From NCBI GenBank assembly GCA_947069175.1, contig CAMTDV010000027.1, forward strand, positions 45,087,369 to 45,151,368: DNA of 64,000 bases, in the 5' to 3' direction. The notes beneath the pieces were generated by a model. It was given only the letters and a program-made list of their open reading frames with translations, had not been told where the DNA came from and ran no database searches. Position 1 is the stretch's first letter; the number at the start of each line of letters is the position of its first letter. The DNA comes from Scalesia atractyloides (Eukaryota > Streptophyta > Magnoliopsida > Asterales > Asteraceae). Of this stretch, positions 19,372 to 30,452 are shown one piece after another. A program made the position numbers and the translations under genes.

Positions 19372-21611
19372 AGCTAAATGGTTTAAAAAATATGATCTCA
19401 GGGGATGTGTTTGAGGTTGAGTTTGAAGATGATGATGACTTGATGTGAATTTGTCACTGGTTAAACGTTTTCTGTACATTCTTTCTTCTAATCTCTTAAA
19501 AATCCAAAAATATGTTTTTGATTTGAGGGGAGAATATTTGAGGAAAATACAAAAACATTTAAAAAATCAAAAAGAGTTTTGTGCAAAAAGAGTGATCATA
19601 GTAAATAAAAAATGATAAGTCACAGTATGCTAAAGAATTGTATTGTTTAAAAGTGTTTAAGCAAGTCTTACTATGGATATGCCAATAGACTTCACTCGTT
19701 CAGTAGATTGTTATCGAGATATAAACCTAAAACACAAAAATTGATTAACTTGTGGTTTAACATCTCTCGGATATATGGACTTAGTACTCCGAAAATTTCG
19801 TTTGAGAGAATGCCAGATTCTGTGATATTAGGTCTTTATATTTGATTGATATCTGGGGTATTATTCGAGTTCTTCTGATTTTGTGAAGCAATGGCCTAGA
19901 ACTCATATAATACTTTTGCATTATTTCCCCAAATGCTGCATAAAATGATTATGTCTTAAGCAATTATGATATGCAGTACAAAAGATTCCTTAATGGAACA
20001 CCACCTAAAGACGAACCTTCATCTCTTTGTCTGTACGGTAGTACTAACCTGAGCTCTCAAGGTCTCGCATTCACCCTATATACAGATATCAATTCGATAT
20101 ATTCACCTGTAATATGACATTCTGGGAATCTCGATACGGGAGTATATTCTGAGATGGGAAACACAGTTATTTCATGTTTCTAATAATACCTTAACATATC
20201 TTGAAACAGTTGAGAAACAAGAAGATGTTTAAATGGATAAATATATTGGCAGTCTAGGCAAATTTGTTTAAAAGCTTAAAAGGTGTGTCTAGACTAATGG
20301 TACTGATGACTTATATGAATGCTTGAAATGATCCTCTCAAAATGCAAAATTCACAAAAAATGTTGTTATTCTTTAAAAATTTCTTAAAAAACCCAAAAAG
20401 ATTTTTAGTTTTCTTAGCTTGATAGTTTTATTTTTGTTTACCGATGATAAAAACGTTGATGGTTGGATTCATTGCAACATCTTGCTGAAGAAAGTTTGGA
20501 ATCATGGGTTGGGAGCTAATTTTTAGCAACAAAGTTTACGAAAATGTCAAGAAAGTTCATTAATTTGAAACTTTACATGTTAAAATAAATCTGTTTGGTC
20601 AAACATGGTCAACCAAGGTCATTAACTTGGACTTGGAAGGCAAATTGAATAACCAGGGTCATTAACTTGGACTTGGTTAGTCAAGTGGATTTTTGAAACA
20701 GATAAAATTATTGAAAATAAAATATAAAAAACAGAATTAAAAATAGGAATTGAAAAAGTTTAAAAGTTTTTAGTTTTGATTTGTACAAAATCAAATTTCA
20801 TGCAGATAAGGAGTTTTGTACGAAACAAAGGGTAACCATTTGGTACGATTCACAAGATTTCGTACTAAACATGGAAAGTATAAATACCCTTTTGGTTCGC
20901 ACAGAAATGAGATTTCTGTTCTTTGAGCACTATTGAGCGATTCAGAGAGATTTTTGTGCGATTCATTTCTAAAACTTCATTTCTTGATTCTTGTGCTTGC
21001 TATTCACATTGTTGAGGTTGATTTGCACACCTCGTACTATGGGCAAGGTGTTTTCGTCACGATCTAACTGTTATAATGTCAAAATTTCGTACAATTCGGA
21101 CTAAACTTAGATCTAGGGAAATTGGACCGGTAAAACTTAAAATTGATCACAAAATTGTTAATATCGGCTCTAATAACCTGAAAATCAACTATCAATTTGC
21201 TAAAAACAACAAGTTTTAGGATCGGATTACACTTGGACAAATTTTGGGACGAAGTATATTTGGTACGAGTGACCTGTTACGTACAAAATGAGATTTCAAA
21301 GAAAATTGTTTAAGTAAAGAATTTTGTGCGAAACAAATGAATCATATGAATAACATAACTTCAACTTTCAATTGGTTTGATCATATGAAGTTTTTGTACG
21401 AAATAAAGATTTCGTACGAAACATAGAAAAATGTTTAGATGTTCAAAAATTTATGATCAAATGGAAATTTCGTGCGAAATAAAAAGATTTTGTACGAAAC
21501 AAGAAATAGAAATTTTGAAAAACACTTCTGTTTAACTGTGTATTTCGTACGAAATTGAGAGTTTTGTACGAATCAGTGAAGAATTTTTGAAAGTTTGAAA
21601 ATTTCTAACGG
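19372..21611 (+). other. Long non-coding spacer between RNase H and accessory ORF
   Basis: No ORF here looks real. It holds an internal purine tract (GAGGGGAGAA, 19525-19534), a block around 19660-20230 that recurs in Sirevirus B (29570-30130), paired repeats of GGTCATTAACTTGGACTTGG near 20620 and 20660, and from about 20790 to 21580 a dense series of TTCGTACGAAA-type motifs like those of the leader and LTR. Confidence 0.6.
19525..19534 (+). promoter_or_regulatory. Internal polypurine-tract-like sequence
   Basis: GAGGGGAGAA within TTTTTGATTTGAGGGGAGAA. The equivalent place in Sirevirus B (30282-30291, minus) reads AGGGGGAGAA in the same setting. It resembles the true tract CCAAGGGGGAGTTT at 25581-25593, but lies 6 kb upstream of the 3' LTR. 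Confidence 0.45.
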
Positions 21612-22583
21612 TTGAATATTTTTCTTGAACAGGAAAAGAGATCCGGGTTTTCGCCAGTACATAACATATGCTGTATCACAGATGCTAAAATCCCAGAAAT
21701 AGTTGCGTACCGAAGTATCTTGGATTTTCTGACGAGAATTAGAGCGATGAAAGCGATTACAGAAAGACATACTGTATATTTGTCACATGTTGAGTATTTC
21801 TGGAATGCTGCGGAATATAGTCTTGACGACAATGCCATTATATCAGCAGTGAAGATTAACGATGTGGATATTCAAGTAAAGATTACTGAAGATTTGATTT
21901 GGAAAGTGTTAGAGTTTAAAGATAACAAGGATGATCCAACGGGCTTTACTGAATATATGGTGAAAGGATGTTTTTACAGGATGGGATATTCAGGTTTTGT
22001 GAATGCTGCTCCTTTCAAAAAGGGAAATCTAAGCGCGCCGTTTCGATATCTGGCACATGTTATTATTCATTGTTTGGGTAACAGGAAGGGTGGATTTGAT
22101 TACTTAGTAGATTATCAGATGTGCATGATTACCGCGCTGGTGCTGAATCTTCCTTATAACTTTTCGAAAGTTATTTTTACTCAGATGATCCAAAACATAC
22201 AGAAGGAGAGATTTTTGTAGTACCCGAGGTTTATACAGATGATATTAGATTATTTACATCCGGACTTGAAGAAATCTTCTGATGATGTGCTTAAACTTGA
22301 GCATATGGATGTTCAGTCTCGGCGGAAGATGAACGTACATTTGAAGTCCGCTCCCGCCGCTAAACCAATGTTTGGTGCTATTCTGAATAAAGATTACATC
22401 TCACCCGCACCTAGAAAATGGAGGAAAGACGATAGTGGTGACGATGACAAGGAAGTGAAATCATTATCTTTGTTTGTGGCAAAGCGAAGTCCGTGGTTTG
22501 TGAAAGACGGAGATAAAGGAGGTAAGGCTACATACAAAGGAAGAAAGAGAAAAGCTGCATCTACTGCTAAAAATCAGGATTGA
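21612..22583 (+). pseudogene. Accessory ORF of Sirevirus A, N-terminal domain
   Basis: One frame from 21612 to 22583 interrupted by a single TAG at 22218, where Sirevirus B has a Gln codon. Conserved wording: SGFSPVHNICCITD, AYRSILDFLTR, TVYLSHVEYFWNAAEYS, PFRYLAHVIIHCLGNRKGGFDYLVDYQMCMITALVLNLPYNFSKVIF and LEHMDVQSRRKMN. It matches the Sirevirus B frames at 27289-28421. I recognise it as the kind of accessory protein common in copia elements of Asteraceae. Its function is unknown. No signal peptide or membrane segment is evident, so calling it an envelope protein would be unsupported. Confidence 0.75.
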
Positions 22584-24120
22584 GGGATGAACCTGAGATT
22601 GAAGAAACAGTTGAAAAAATGGCAGAAGATATAGAACGTCAGGCTTTTGGAGCTGACACGACAGCAGCTGAAGAAGTACTATCTTCTAGTACCGATTCAG
22701 AGGACAGGCGTGCAGGAGAAAAGAGAAGAGCGGAGAAATTGGAAAAGAAACGTCAAGATGAGCAGAAGCGAAAAGCCGAAGAACGAAAAGGAAAGACAAC
22801 AGGCGAAGACGATACTACTTACGTTCCGTCTGAATCTGAGCTTGAATCTGGTTTTAGAACTCCTGTTAAGAAAAGACCGAGAAGGATGAAAAGATCTACA
22901 GCTCGCATATCTCCGATTGTTAATCCAACAGAAGTTGATGCTGAGCAAACTACTGAAGCAATGTGGAGGAACAAACACAGAGTATCCCATCTCCACTACA
23001 TTATATGCATCCCAAGCTAGATCAACCACATATTGAACCAGAGATATCTTCGCAACAACCACCAGTTCCTGAACAAGAATCTGAACAGCAACAACCAACA
23101 CCGCAACAGTTTGTGCCAGAACCTGTTCAACAACCTATGCCTGATCCAGAGCCAGTCGAGCAACCAACATCACAAAAGTCGGCTCAACAACAGTCTCAAC
23201 CATCTCATGCTTCACAGTCCCATCCTACATCACAGCCGTTTAATACACAAACATTTTTTGATGAGATTAATTTAGACGATCTACCTGGAGGAGATGAGTT
23301 TCGATTTGATGATCCTAGAATTGATGATTTGTAGAAACAAGTGAATATGAATGTTGTGCGCATCACTGAATTACAAGAGCAGATAAACTTGCTAACAGCA
23401 GAGAAGTTTAAGATGCTTGAAAGAATTGGAGGTTTAATCGTTGATAAGTAGCAACTTGAAGCGATGATGGTAAATATTATTTCTGAAAATGAAAGGATGT
23501 GTTTGCGAATGACAGAGTACGAAGAAGAAAGGTTGAGAAATAATCGAAGAATGGATATATTTGAGAAGATTCCTGAGAAGAAGTTTGGTTTGAGTATATC
23601 TGCAACGATTGATGAAATTGAACGTGAAGAAGCAAGAGAAAGAGTTGCAGAGCGAGAACGGTTGGCAAAATAACAATCTGATGCGTTAGGAAAAGGTAAG
23701 GGTAAGATTGTAGAGGATTCTATGTCTGAAGAAGCTGTGCCAGAAGCTGAATCTGGGCCAGTACAGTGTTGGGATATCATAGTGTACGAGGAACCAAAGA
23801 ACTTTATTCTGATAGGAAAGCCTATTGATGTTGATATAGATTTTCTAGATATTTTCCAACAACATCGAGAGTGGTTGATGAAAAAGATGGGAAAAGATAA
23901 TACAGAATCGGTTGAAGAAAAAGAAAAGGAGGAAGAGATAGAAGATAATGAGGAATTTGACATTGATGATAAAGATTCTAGTGTTTCGAATGATGGAAAT
24001 GATGATGATAATGTTGGTGGATCGGGTGTTCGTGTAATAGATTCAAACATTAATGAATTAGTTGATCTTTCTGAGTATTTTGATGATTCTGAAAATCAAG
24101 TTGTTGAAAAGGAAGGATAA
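22580..24120 (+). pseudogene. Accessory ORF of Sirevirus A, central region
   Basis: 22580-23020 is highly charged (EKRRAEKLEKKRQDEQKRKAE) and probably helical. A shift near 22970 leads to one frame, 22963-24120, with three in-frame stops (23332, 23449 and 23671) that each precede or replace expected Gln-type codons. It reads a Gln/Pro-rich tract (QQPPVPEQESEQQQPTPQQ), a coiled-coil-like stretch (ITELQEQINLLTAEKFKMLERI), KAMMVN-type helices and an acidic tail (EKEKEEEIEDNEEFDIDD). Low-complexity composition suggests a flexible linker between two folded ends. No known domain recognised. Confidence 0.65.
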
Positions 24121-25502
24121 ACAAAGTTGATGAATCGATAGATGCTCAGCAAGCAGGAATCTTCAGAGAGAATGTTACATTTTCTGTTCCTGTTGTGCAA
24201 AAGCCATTTGTTTTATACCTTGAGCATGATGTAGAAGAGGGAGAGTTTGTGCATCGTTACTCAAAATAAGAGATAGCTTAAATGCTTGGAATTAGTGGAG
24301 AAAAGTTCGAGTTTGACTTTGAAGATGAGCTAAACAAGATAGATGTGTTCGAACCAAATGATTATGTTTTTGAGGAAATTGAAGACGCAAATGTTTATGA
24401 TAACGTTGTCGTTGCAAGTGACTCTGATGAAGATACTAATGATGCCATTCAGGGTACAGAGGATTTACCAACGTTTATCGATTTATTCACAGCACAGAAT
24501 TCTGAAGTATTACAAAGGAAAGTTTTGGAAGCTGTTAAAGAAGGAACGATTCCAGAAAAGATGTCTACAACTGAGATTATCGAACAAAAGAAGAAATGGA
24601 TTAGGGAGAGTCCAGCTGAGCGAAAGTTTAAGAGACCCCTGGCATTTTTTACTAGAGATGCTGATATTTCTTTGGGAGATATTTTGAGTTGGGGTTGGAT
24701 TGAAGAGCTTGATGTTTATGCTATTAAGAGAGAATTTGGGATTCAATACTTCCGATATCTAAGTGACATCAAAACTCTGCCATATCGGGACATTAAGGAA
24801 CTTGTGCAAACAAAGATAATAAACCTAAATATGAAGTTCCATGATCAAAAATTGTGGAGATTGATTAAATTTGAAGCGGAGCATGGTTTTGTTCACTGGA
24901 AACCGCATTATCCGCGTCGTATTACTAAAGAAGATCTAGTGACAAAAGGGAAAGATATTACGTTGATAGTGAAGAAACCATGGGTGTTGAAAAACATGCC
25001 GATGATTAAAATAGAGCAAGATTTCTATATGATCTTAAAGTGGTGGCATTACGATTCTAATACAGGTGAGGCTGTTATTTGTGTACACCCTGATGAAGAT
25101 GCGTGGAAGATAACTGAGGAATTAACCGAAGCCGTCATAGCACACAAAAGAATATTTGGGTTGTGGCGAGGCATTCGAGTACTCGACCCCATGTGGCTAG
25201 TAAATTGTTCGAAGAAAGACATTGAAAGTTTATTTTATAGCAAGATCAGTTTTGAAGAAAAGGATCAGGAGCAAGCACTTCAATTTCAAAAGGTTGTAAA
25301 TGTGTGCTTTGCAAATGATATTCATTCGGGATTGAATTGGAAGAAAACCTGGAGGAGGATTGAGAAGAAGGAGTTGAAGAAAACTGAAGAAAAGGAAGCT
25401 CGGATCGCTGAACGTTCAAGAGTAGCATCGTTAAGAACTTTTCAGTTTTTGAAGCGACGTCCTCTTACCGATCAAACGCCTATTGCTTCTGAGGAGCGTT
25501 GA
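24121..25502 (+). CDS. Accessory ORF of Sirevirus A, C-terminal domain
   Basis: 24282-25502 is open for 406 codons. The same frame extends upstream (FVLYLEHDVEEGEFVHRYSK) past two TAA codons at 24267 and 24279, so the ATG at 24282 is not a proven start. Features: acidic N-part, KKKWIRESPAERKFKRPLAF, a Trp-rich domain (DILSWGWIEELDVYAIKREF, WRLIKFEAEHGFVHWKPHYP, MILKWWHYDSNTGEAVICV, GLWRGIRVLDPMWLVNCSKKD) and a basic helical tail (KKTEEKEARIAERSR). No family recognised. It is the best-preserved long frame of the element, ending 91 bases before the 3' LTR. Confidence 0.7.
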
Positions 25503-25580
25503 AAGCCGTTAAATAGATTTTTTGGGCGTTAAAGTCAAATCAAATTGAAGTTTTGAAGATTATCCTGACTACGGCAACAT

Positions 25581-25593
25581 CCAAGGGGGAGTT
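25581..25593 (+). promoter_or_regulatory. Polypurine tract of Sirevirus A
   Basis: CCAAGGGGGAGTT directly upstream of the 3' LTR terminus TGTTGGTGC at 25594. Primer for plus-strand synthesis. Confidence 0.85.
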
Positions 25594-26058
25594 TGTTGGT
25601 GCATAATGTCTATTGCCTATGTCTAGGATATATCCGTAATGTTTATAAAGATTACACGTTAATGTTTAAATGAGAAAATGTAAATTTTGTGTATTGATAC
25701 ACTGTGATTCGCACGAAACATAAGTGTGTTTTGTACGAGTGAGTCACTCGTACGAAATACCATTTCGTACGAAACACAGATGTTTGTTTGTGCACGCACT
25801 TCAGTACGAGTCATGTCGACCTATAAATAGGGAAGTGTTGTGTTAGAGCTAGATACACATTTTTCATTTCATACGGCGAAGTTCTGTCAGTTTGTTGACT
25901 TGCGTCTGTAACTTGAATGTCTTTAATAGATCAGAAGTAGTTAAACAGTAAGTTCTATCTTGTTTGTCATATCTACCTCTCTAGCAATGAATTCCGCCTC
26001 TGCTAGTTGAGCGAGATCAGGTCGATTGCTCATTTCGGGAGCTCGATCCTCGTCCACA
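25594..26058 (+). mobile_element. Sirevirus A 3' LTR
   Basis: 465 bp, TGTTGGTGC to CGTCCACA. It carries a 21-bp dyad (arms GTACGAGTGA/TCACTCGTAC, 25733-25753), a second TCGTACGA at 25765-25772 and TATAAATAG at 25822-25830. This copy, not the 5' one, is the source of the fragment at 2856-3235. Confidence 0.93.
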
Positions 26059-26063
26059 CAAGA
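26059..26063. repeat. Target-site duplication CAAGA (right)
   Basis: Second copy of the 5-base duplication made by the insertion of Sirevirus A into the Tekay-1 LTR. Confidence 0.93.
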
Positions 26064-27369
26064 ATTATGGAAATCTTCAAGTGAGGGGTGGATTGAATAG
26101 TTGAATGGCCAAGGCCTTCATGTAATCACACCTACACCAACACAAGCTTGAAAGCTTGGATGGCTCAACATTTGTGGGTTTGAAACCCTAGTAAAAACCA
26201 CAAGTTTAGAGACAAGATATGCCTCTTGATTGTATGTGAACAAGTCTAGCTTAACACACTAACCATAAGCTTGGTTAGTGGCATATGTAGCATAGATTTG
26301 TTATGTTAAAAATAAGTTTGAAAAAGTTTTCAAAGTTATCATCCAAAACAGAAGGTTTGGCCCCAAAAATGGTGTGATTCCACCTTGGTTTTCCATGGAA
26401 AACCTATGGTAACAACCATAGGGCTTAGCAAACAATGTTGAGGAATAAAACAAGGTGAAAACATTGAAAAACTTGAAGTTTGAAAGATAAAAGTTTGGGA
26501 AGAAAGTTTGCACACTTTTAGACCTCAAAATGGTGTGGTTTCACCTTAGTTTGCCCAAGCAAACTTGTGAGAACCTTCCTAGAGGTTATCCAAGAGTGTT
26601 AGAAAGAAAAACAAGGTAAAAAGAAGAAGAAAAGTGAGTCGAAACTCACTTGCAAGCTGCTGAGTTTCAGCAGAGAATTCTGAAGTTTAGGGACTTGTTT
26701 GAGGAGTATGGAGGCTTGTAAAAGTGAGAAATGGGTGGAGGAACTTGTGTTTATATAGGGGAAGGATTAGAGTTAGGATTAGGGTTGCCATAAATGCAAT
26801 TAGGTGAAGTTTGAATTCAAAAAAGAAGAGGGAAGACTCCCTTTGAGTTGCGGCCGCAAAGGGGCTGCCACTTTTTTGTTCTTTTAAATTATATAATGGA
26901 TGTAATTAGGGTTTAAATGTTGCACATGATATAATAAACAAGTGTGGGTCTTATAATGGCCTAATGTTATGTACATGATAATTTTTAAAACCCTAAAAAA
27001 AACAATTAAGTAACAAGTATTTTCTTAAACATAATGTGACAAGGTTTTATGATAATTGAAGCCTGAATTCTTTGAATAACATCACTAATTGCCTTGCTTG
27101 AGTTTAGTATAAGATTTAAAAAATATTTATCAAACATTTACACGTTGTTTTGAATTGATTTATGAAGAAATAAAGTATAGCATGATCATAAGTTTAAACG
27201 TGAATAAAGTTTGCGAATTTAGCATAATTGATTGATATTGATTACAATCAAAGCCTTAGAATACAATGAATTGAAAATAGAAATACAATTACAATGTTTG
27301 GACTTTCCAGAAACAGAAACAGGAAGTAGACTTGCTAAAAACGGAAAGATACAAATGCGAAGCATTACA
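26064..27369 (-). mobile_element. Tekay-1 5' LTR, outer part
   Basis: Continuation of the LTR interrupted at 11347. It ends at 27369 (minus-strand start TGTAATGCTTCGC). It contains the TATA region and telomere-like repeats near 26750-26790 and the TTGCGGCCGCAA palindrome near 26848. The next base starts Sirevirus B coding sequence, proving the insertion site. Confidence 0.9.
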
Positions 27370-28421
27370 CTTTTGCTGAGGGGCAGAGGAGGAAGATGTG
27401 GCAGCTTGTTTTCGTTTTGTCCCCTTACCCCCCCTTTTATCTTCTTTTGTGAACCAAACGCTTCTCTTCGATACAAATCCATCCAACGCGTCAATCTCTT
27501 CAGTCTCATCTCCACTGTCATCCTTTCTCCTCTTCCCATTGGGCGGTGCCACATAATCTTTGTCCGTAATAGCCCCAAAAACAAGCTTGGCATTTGGGAA
27601 GGCCATTAAATGAAGATTCATCTTTTTTAGAGTAAATACATCCATATGTTCGAGTCTGAGAATATCTTCTTTCTTTTTCTTCAGATTGTGGTGGAGATGA
27701 TCCAGCAGCATCTGCACAAACCTCGGGTACTGAAGGAATTTCTCTCGCTGAATATTATGTACCATCTACATAAATATGAGCCTTGAGAAGTTTTATGGCA
27801 GAATGAGGATAAGTGCTGTAATCATGCACATCTGGTAATCAACCAAATCATCGAAACCTCCCTTTCTGTGACTTAGGGCGTGAACGATACAGTGTGCAAC
27901 GTATCGGAAAGGAGCACTCAGATTTCCTTTCTTGAAAGGTGCTGCGTTGACAAATCTTGCATATCCCATTCGATAGAAGCACCCCTGACCATGTATCCCA
28001 AATATCCAGTAGTGTCTTCTTCACGATCTGTGAAGTCTAACACTATTCGAATCAAATCTTTAGTGATTTTGACTTGAATATCCTTGTTATTAATCCTCAC
28101 TGCAGACAAAATAGCGTTCTCTTCCTCACTGTATTCAGTGGCATCCTAAAAATATTCGACGTGCGATCGGTAAGTCGTGTGTCTATCAGTAAGAGCGTTC
28201 GTAATTGGCAGTCGACTCAAAAAATCTAGCACTTTTCTATATGCTGCGATCTCTGGAATGTTTTCGTCTAATAAACAACAGATGTTGTGGAATGGAGAAA
28301 ACGAAGACTTCTTTATCCGTAAACACAAAAATTTCCAATACTTAGAATTATTTCCAAAATTTTCAATTCTTTGACACTCGTACGAGTCACTATTCGTACG
28401 AGTCAGATACTTACTTAACAT
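27370..28421 (-). pseudogene. Accessory ORF of Sirevirus B, N-terminal domain
   Basis: Pieces 28421-28146, 28109-27918 and 27765-27370. They read SSFSPFHNICCLLD, YRKVLDFLSRLPITNAL, SHVEYF then TAG (Trp in Sirevirus A), INNKDIQVKITKDLIRIVLDF, a frameshift near 27975, then NIQREKFLQYPRFVQMLLDHL and GFVSKRSVWFTKED. It ends abruptly at 27370, where Tekay-1 interrupts after SSSSAPQQK. Unknown function. Confidence 0.78.
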
Positions 28422-30440
28422 TTTATGTTTGAACAGCCTCGCTCGTACGAGTGGTGTCTCATACGAGTTAAAGGGTTCTATAACATTAAGGACTTACTCG
28501 TACAAACAATCACTCGTACGACTGATGATATTAATCTGACTTAAAAAGCTTATTCATACGAATGACTATTCGTACGAGTCATGAATCGCACTAAATAACA
28601 CCTTTTCAAACCGAACTTAAAACATGTAAATTTTAACAAATTGAATGAAGATTTAGAGGTTAAAAGGGACGATTTGTACGATTTTGAGTTCAATTTTACA
28701 TTTTACCGGTCCAATTATCCTAAATCTACGTTTTATGTCCTAATGGTCCGATTTCAGCATTATAACAGCTCAAAGTTTGTATTAGTACCTTTCCCATCGA
28801 AAGAGGCATGCAAATCAACCTCCCCTAAGTCAAAGATATGTGATATGATCAAGAGAATGTGAAGAAACAACTGAATAGCACAGAGAGTATCGCCAGTCGC
28901 ACAGAGTCATAAATATGACTCGTGCGAGTGAATGCCCCTTTTATATGCTTCAGGTCATTTGTACGAGTCATCATTTGTATGGATGTAGCCTTTTATCACT
29001 CATACGAGTTAGATTATCACTCGTCCGAGCCAGTTTTCTTCACTTTGTTACTTTTTTAATTTTTTTTGTGAAATTTATCTGTTTTTATGACCCACTCATT
29101 TGACCGAGTCCAAGTTAATGACCCCGGTTAACCGATTTGCCTACCAAGTCCAAGTTAATGACCTTGGTTGACCGTTGTTTGACCAAAACAGATTTCTTTT
29201 AAAACTTTTAAAAATTTAAAGTTTCAAGTTAATGAACTTTGTGACGTTTCAGAACTTTCTTCTTTTAGATTAGCTCCCAGCCCGTGATCTTCAGCTTTCC
29301 TTCAGCAACTGTCGATTTGACTTGGACTAACGGTGTTTTCATCATCGGAAGGCAAAAAAAAAACTAAGATAGAAATTAAATCTTTTTGTGTTTTTCAAAG
29401 TTTTGCTAAAAGAAAACTGAAAATCGTTTTAGATTTTTCTGAAAAGAGAAATAAAGTCAATAAAGATGTATTTACAGACATATTTTGTGAGTTTATGTTA
29501 GAGGATCACATCAGTTATTTAGACAAATCACTAGTACCGTTGTTCTTGGTAATAAATTTAAGGTCCTAAACAAATTTACTTAGATTGCCAATATACTTAT
29601 CCATATAAACCGATACACGTTTCTCAATTGTTTCAAGATATGTTAGGTACTTTTAAGGAACATGAAGTAACTGTGTTTCCCATCTCAGAATATACTCCCG
29701 TATCAAGATTCTCTGAATTTCATCTCACGGGTGAATATATCTAGTTGATATGTACAAATGGGGTAAATGGCGAGACCTTGAGAGCTTAGGTTAGTATTTC
29801 CATACAGAGAAAGAGATGAAGGCTCGACTTTAGGTGGTGTTCCATTTAGGAATCTTTTTGAACTGCAGATGGCGTATCTTTTTATGACATATACTCATTT
29901 TTTGTGTAGCTTTTGGAGGTGAATAATGCGTAAAGTATTATACAAGTTCTAGGTCATTGCCTACGCAAAATCAGAAGAACTCGGACAATACCCTAGATAT
30001 CAATAAATATAAAGATCTAGTATCACAGGATCTGGCATTCTCTCAAACGAAAGTTTGGAGTACTAAGTCCATATATCCAAGAGATGTCGTCCCACAAATT
30101 ACTCAGATTTTCTTTTAAGCTTATATCTTGAAGAACAATTTACTGAACCTGTTTAATTACCTGTTTAAATCATTCCATTTCTTTTGCATACTGTGATAGT
30201 CCGCTGATGAAATATGATTCCCTCTTTTTCACAAAAACTCTTTTTGTCCTTTTTTTAATATTTTTGTATTTTTCAAAACTGTTCTCCCCCTAAAATCAAA
30301 AACATATTTTTGGTTTTTAGTTTTTAAGGAAGCAAGAAAAGTATCTACATAAAAACACATGTCATACCGATGAGAATCACGTTAAGTCATCGTCATCCTC
30401 GAATTCAACCTCATTTCCATCCCCTGATGTCAGATTTTTA
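28422..30440 (-). other. Sirevirus B spacer between RNase H and accessory ORF
   Basis: Non-coding counterpart of 19372-21611. 28370-28600 and 28905-29035 contain many ACTCGTACGAGT-type palindromes; GACCTTGGTTGACC/GACCCCGGTTAACC repeats lie near 29120-29170; an internal purine tract lies at 30282-30291. Short ORFs on the plus strand here have no recognisable content. Confidence 0.6.
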
Positions 30441-30452
30441 AACCATTTAATT

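Larger units (their letters stand above)
11348..26058 (+). mobile_element. Sirevirus A: full-length Ty1/copia element with accessory ORF
   Basis: Length is 14.7 kb, with 464/465-bp LTRs starting TGTTGGTGC and ending CCACA, tRNA-Met primer site, polypurine tract and a 5-bp target duplication. Domain order PR-INT-RT-RH defines Ty1/copia. The very long Gag, the INT and RT wording (APYTPQQNGVVERKNRTL, MGEMKFFLGLQV, CAQILWIQQQMRDFG) and an extra ORF after RNase H fit the sirevirus (SIRE/Maximus) group. The LTRs differ at about 20 sites counted by eye (about 4%), so the insertion is not recent. Many stops make it non-autonomous. Confidence 0.93.
3236..27369 (-). mobile_element. Tekay-1: Ty3/gypsy chromovirus (Tekay/Del type), with Sirevirus A nested in its 5' LTR
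   Basis: On the minus strand the order is 5' LTR (27369 to 10166, split by Sirevirus A), primer site, structured leader, gag, PR, RT, RH, INT, chromodomain-like end, polypurine tract, 3' LTR. The domain order RT-RH-INT defines Ty3/gypsy. The C-terminal segment with VKVRWEGKRG, TWELESDM and HLF fits the chromodomain of the Tekay/Del group. LTRs are about 2.49 kb and internal DNA is 5.6 kb. It lies inside the accessory ORF of Sirevirus B. The coding region has many stops and frameshifts, so it is not autonomous. Confidence 0.9.

Noticed and set aside
23205..24050. 281-codon minus-strand ORF rich in Ser
   Set aside because: Antisense shadow of the acidic accessory ORF; Ser/Phe-rich content is what the reverse of Glu/Lys/Asp codons gives.
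21612..25502. Envelope gene in Sirevirus A
   Set aside because: No signal peptide, transmembrane segment or cleavage motif could be seen; kept as accessory ORF of unknown function.
29333..29569. Plus-strand ORF in the Sirevirus B spacer
   Set aside because: No motif, antisense to a non-coding block that is shared with Sirevirus A in the opposite orientation.
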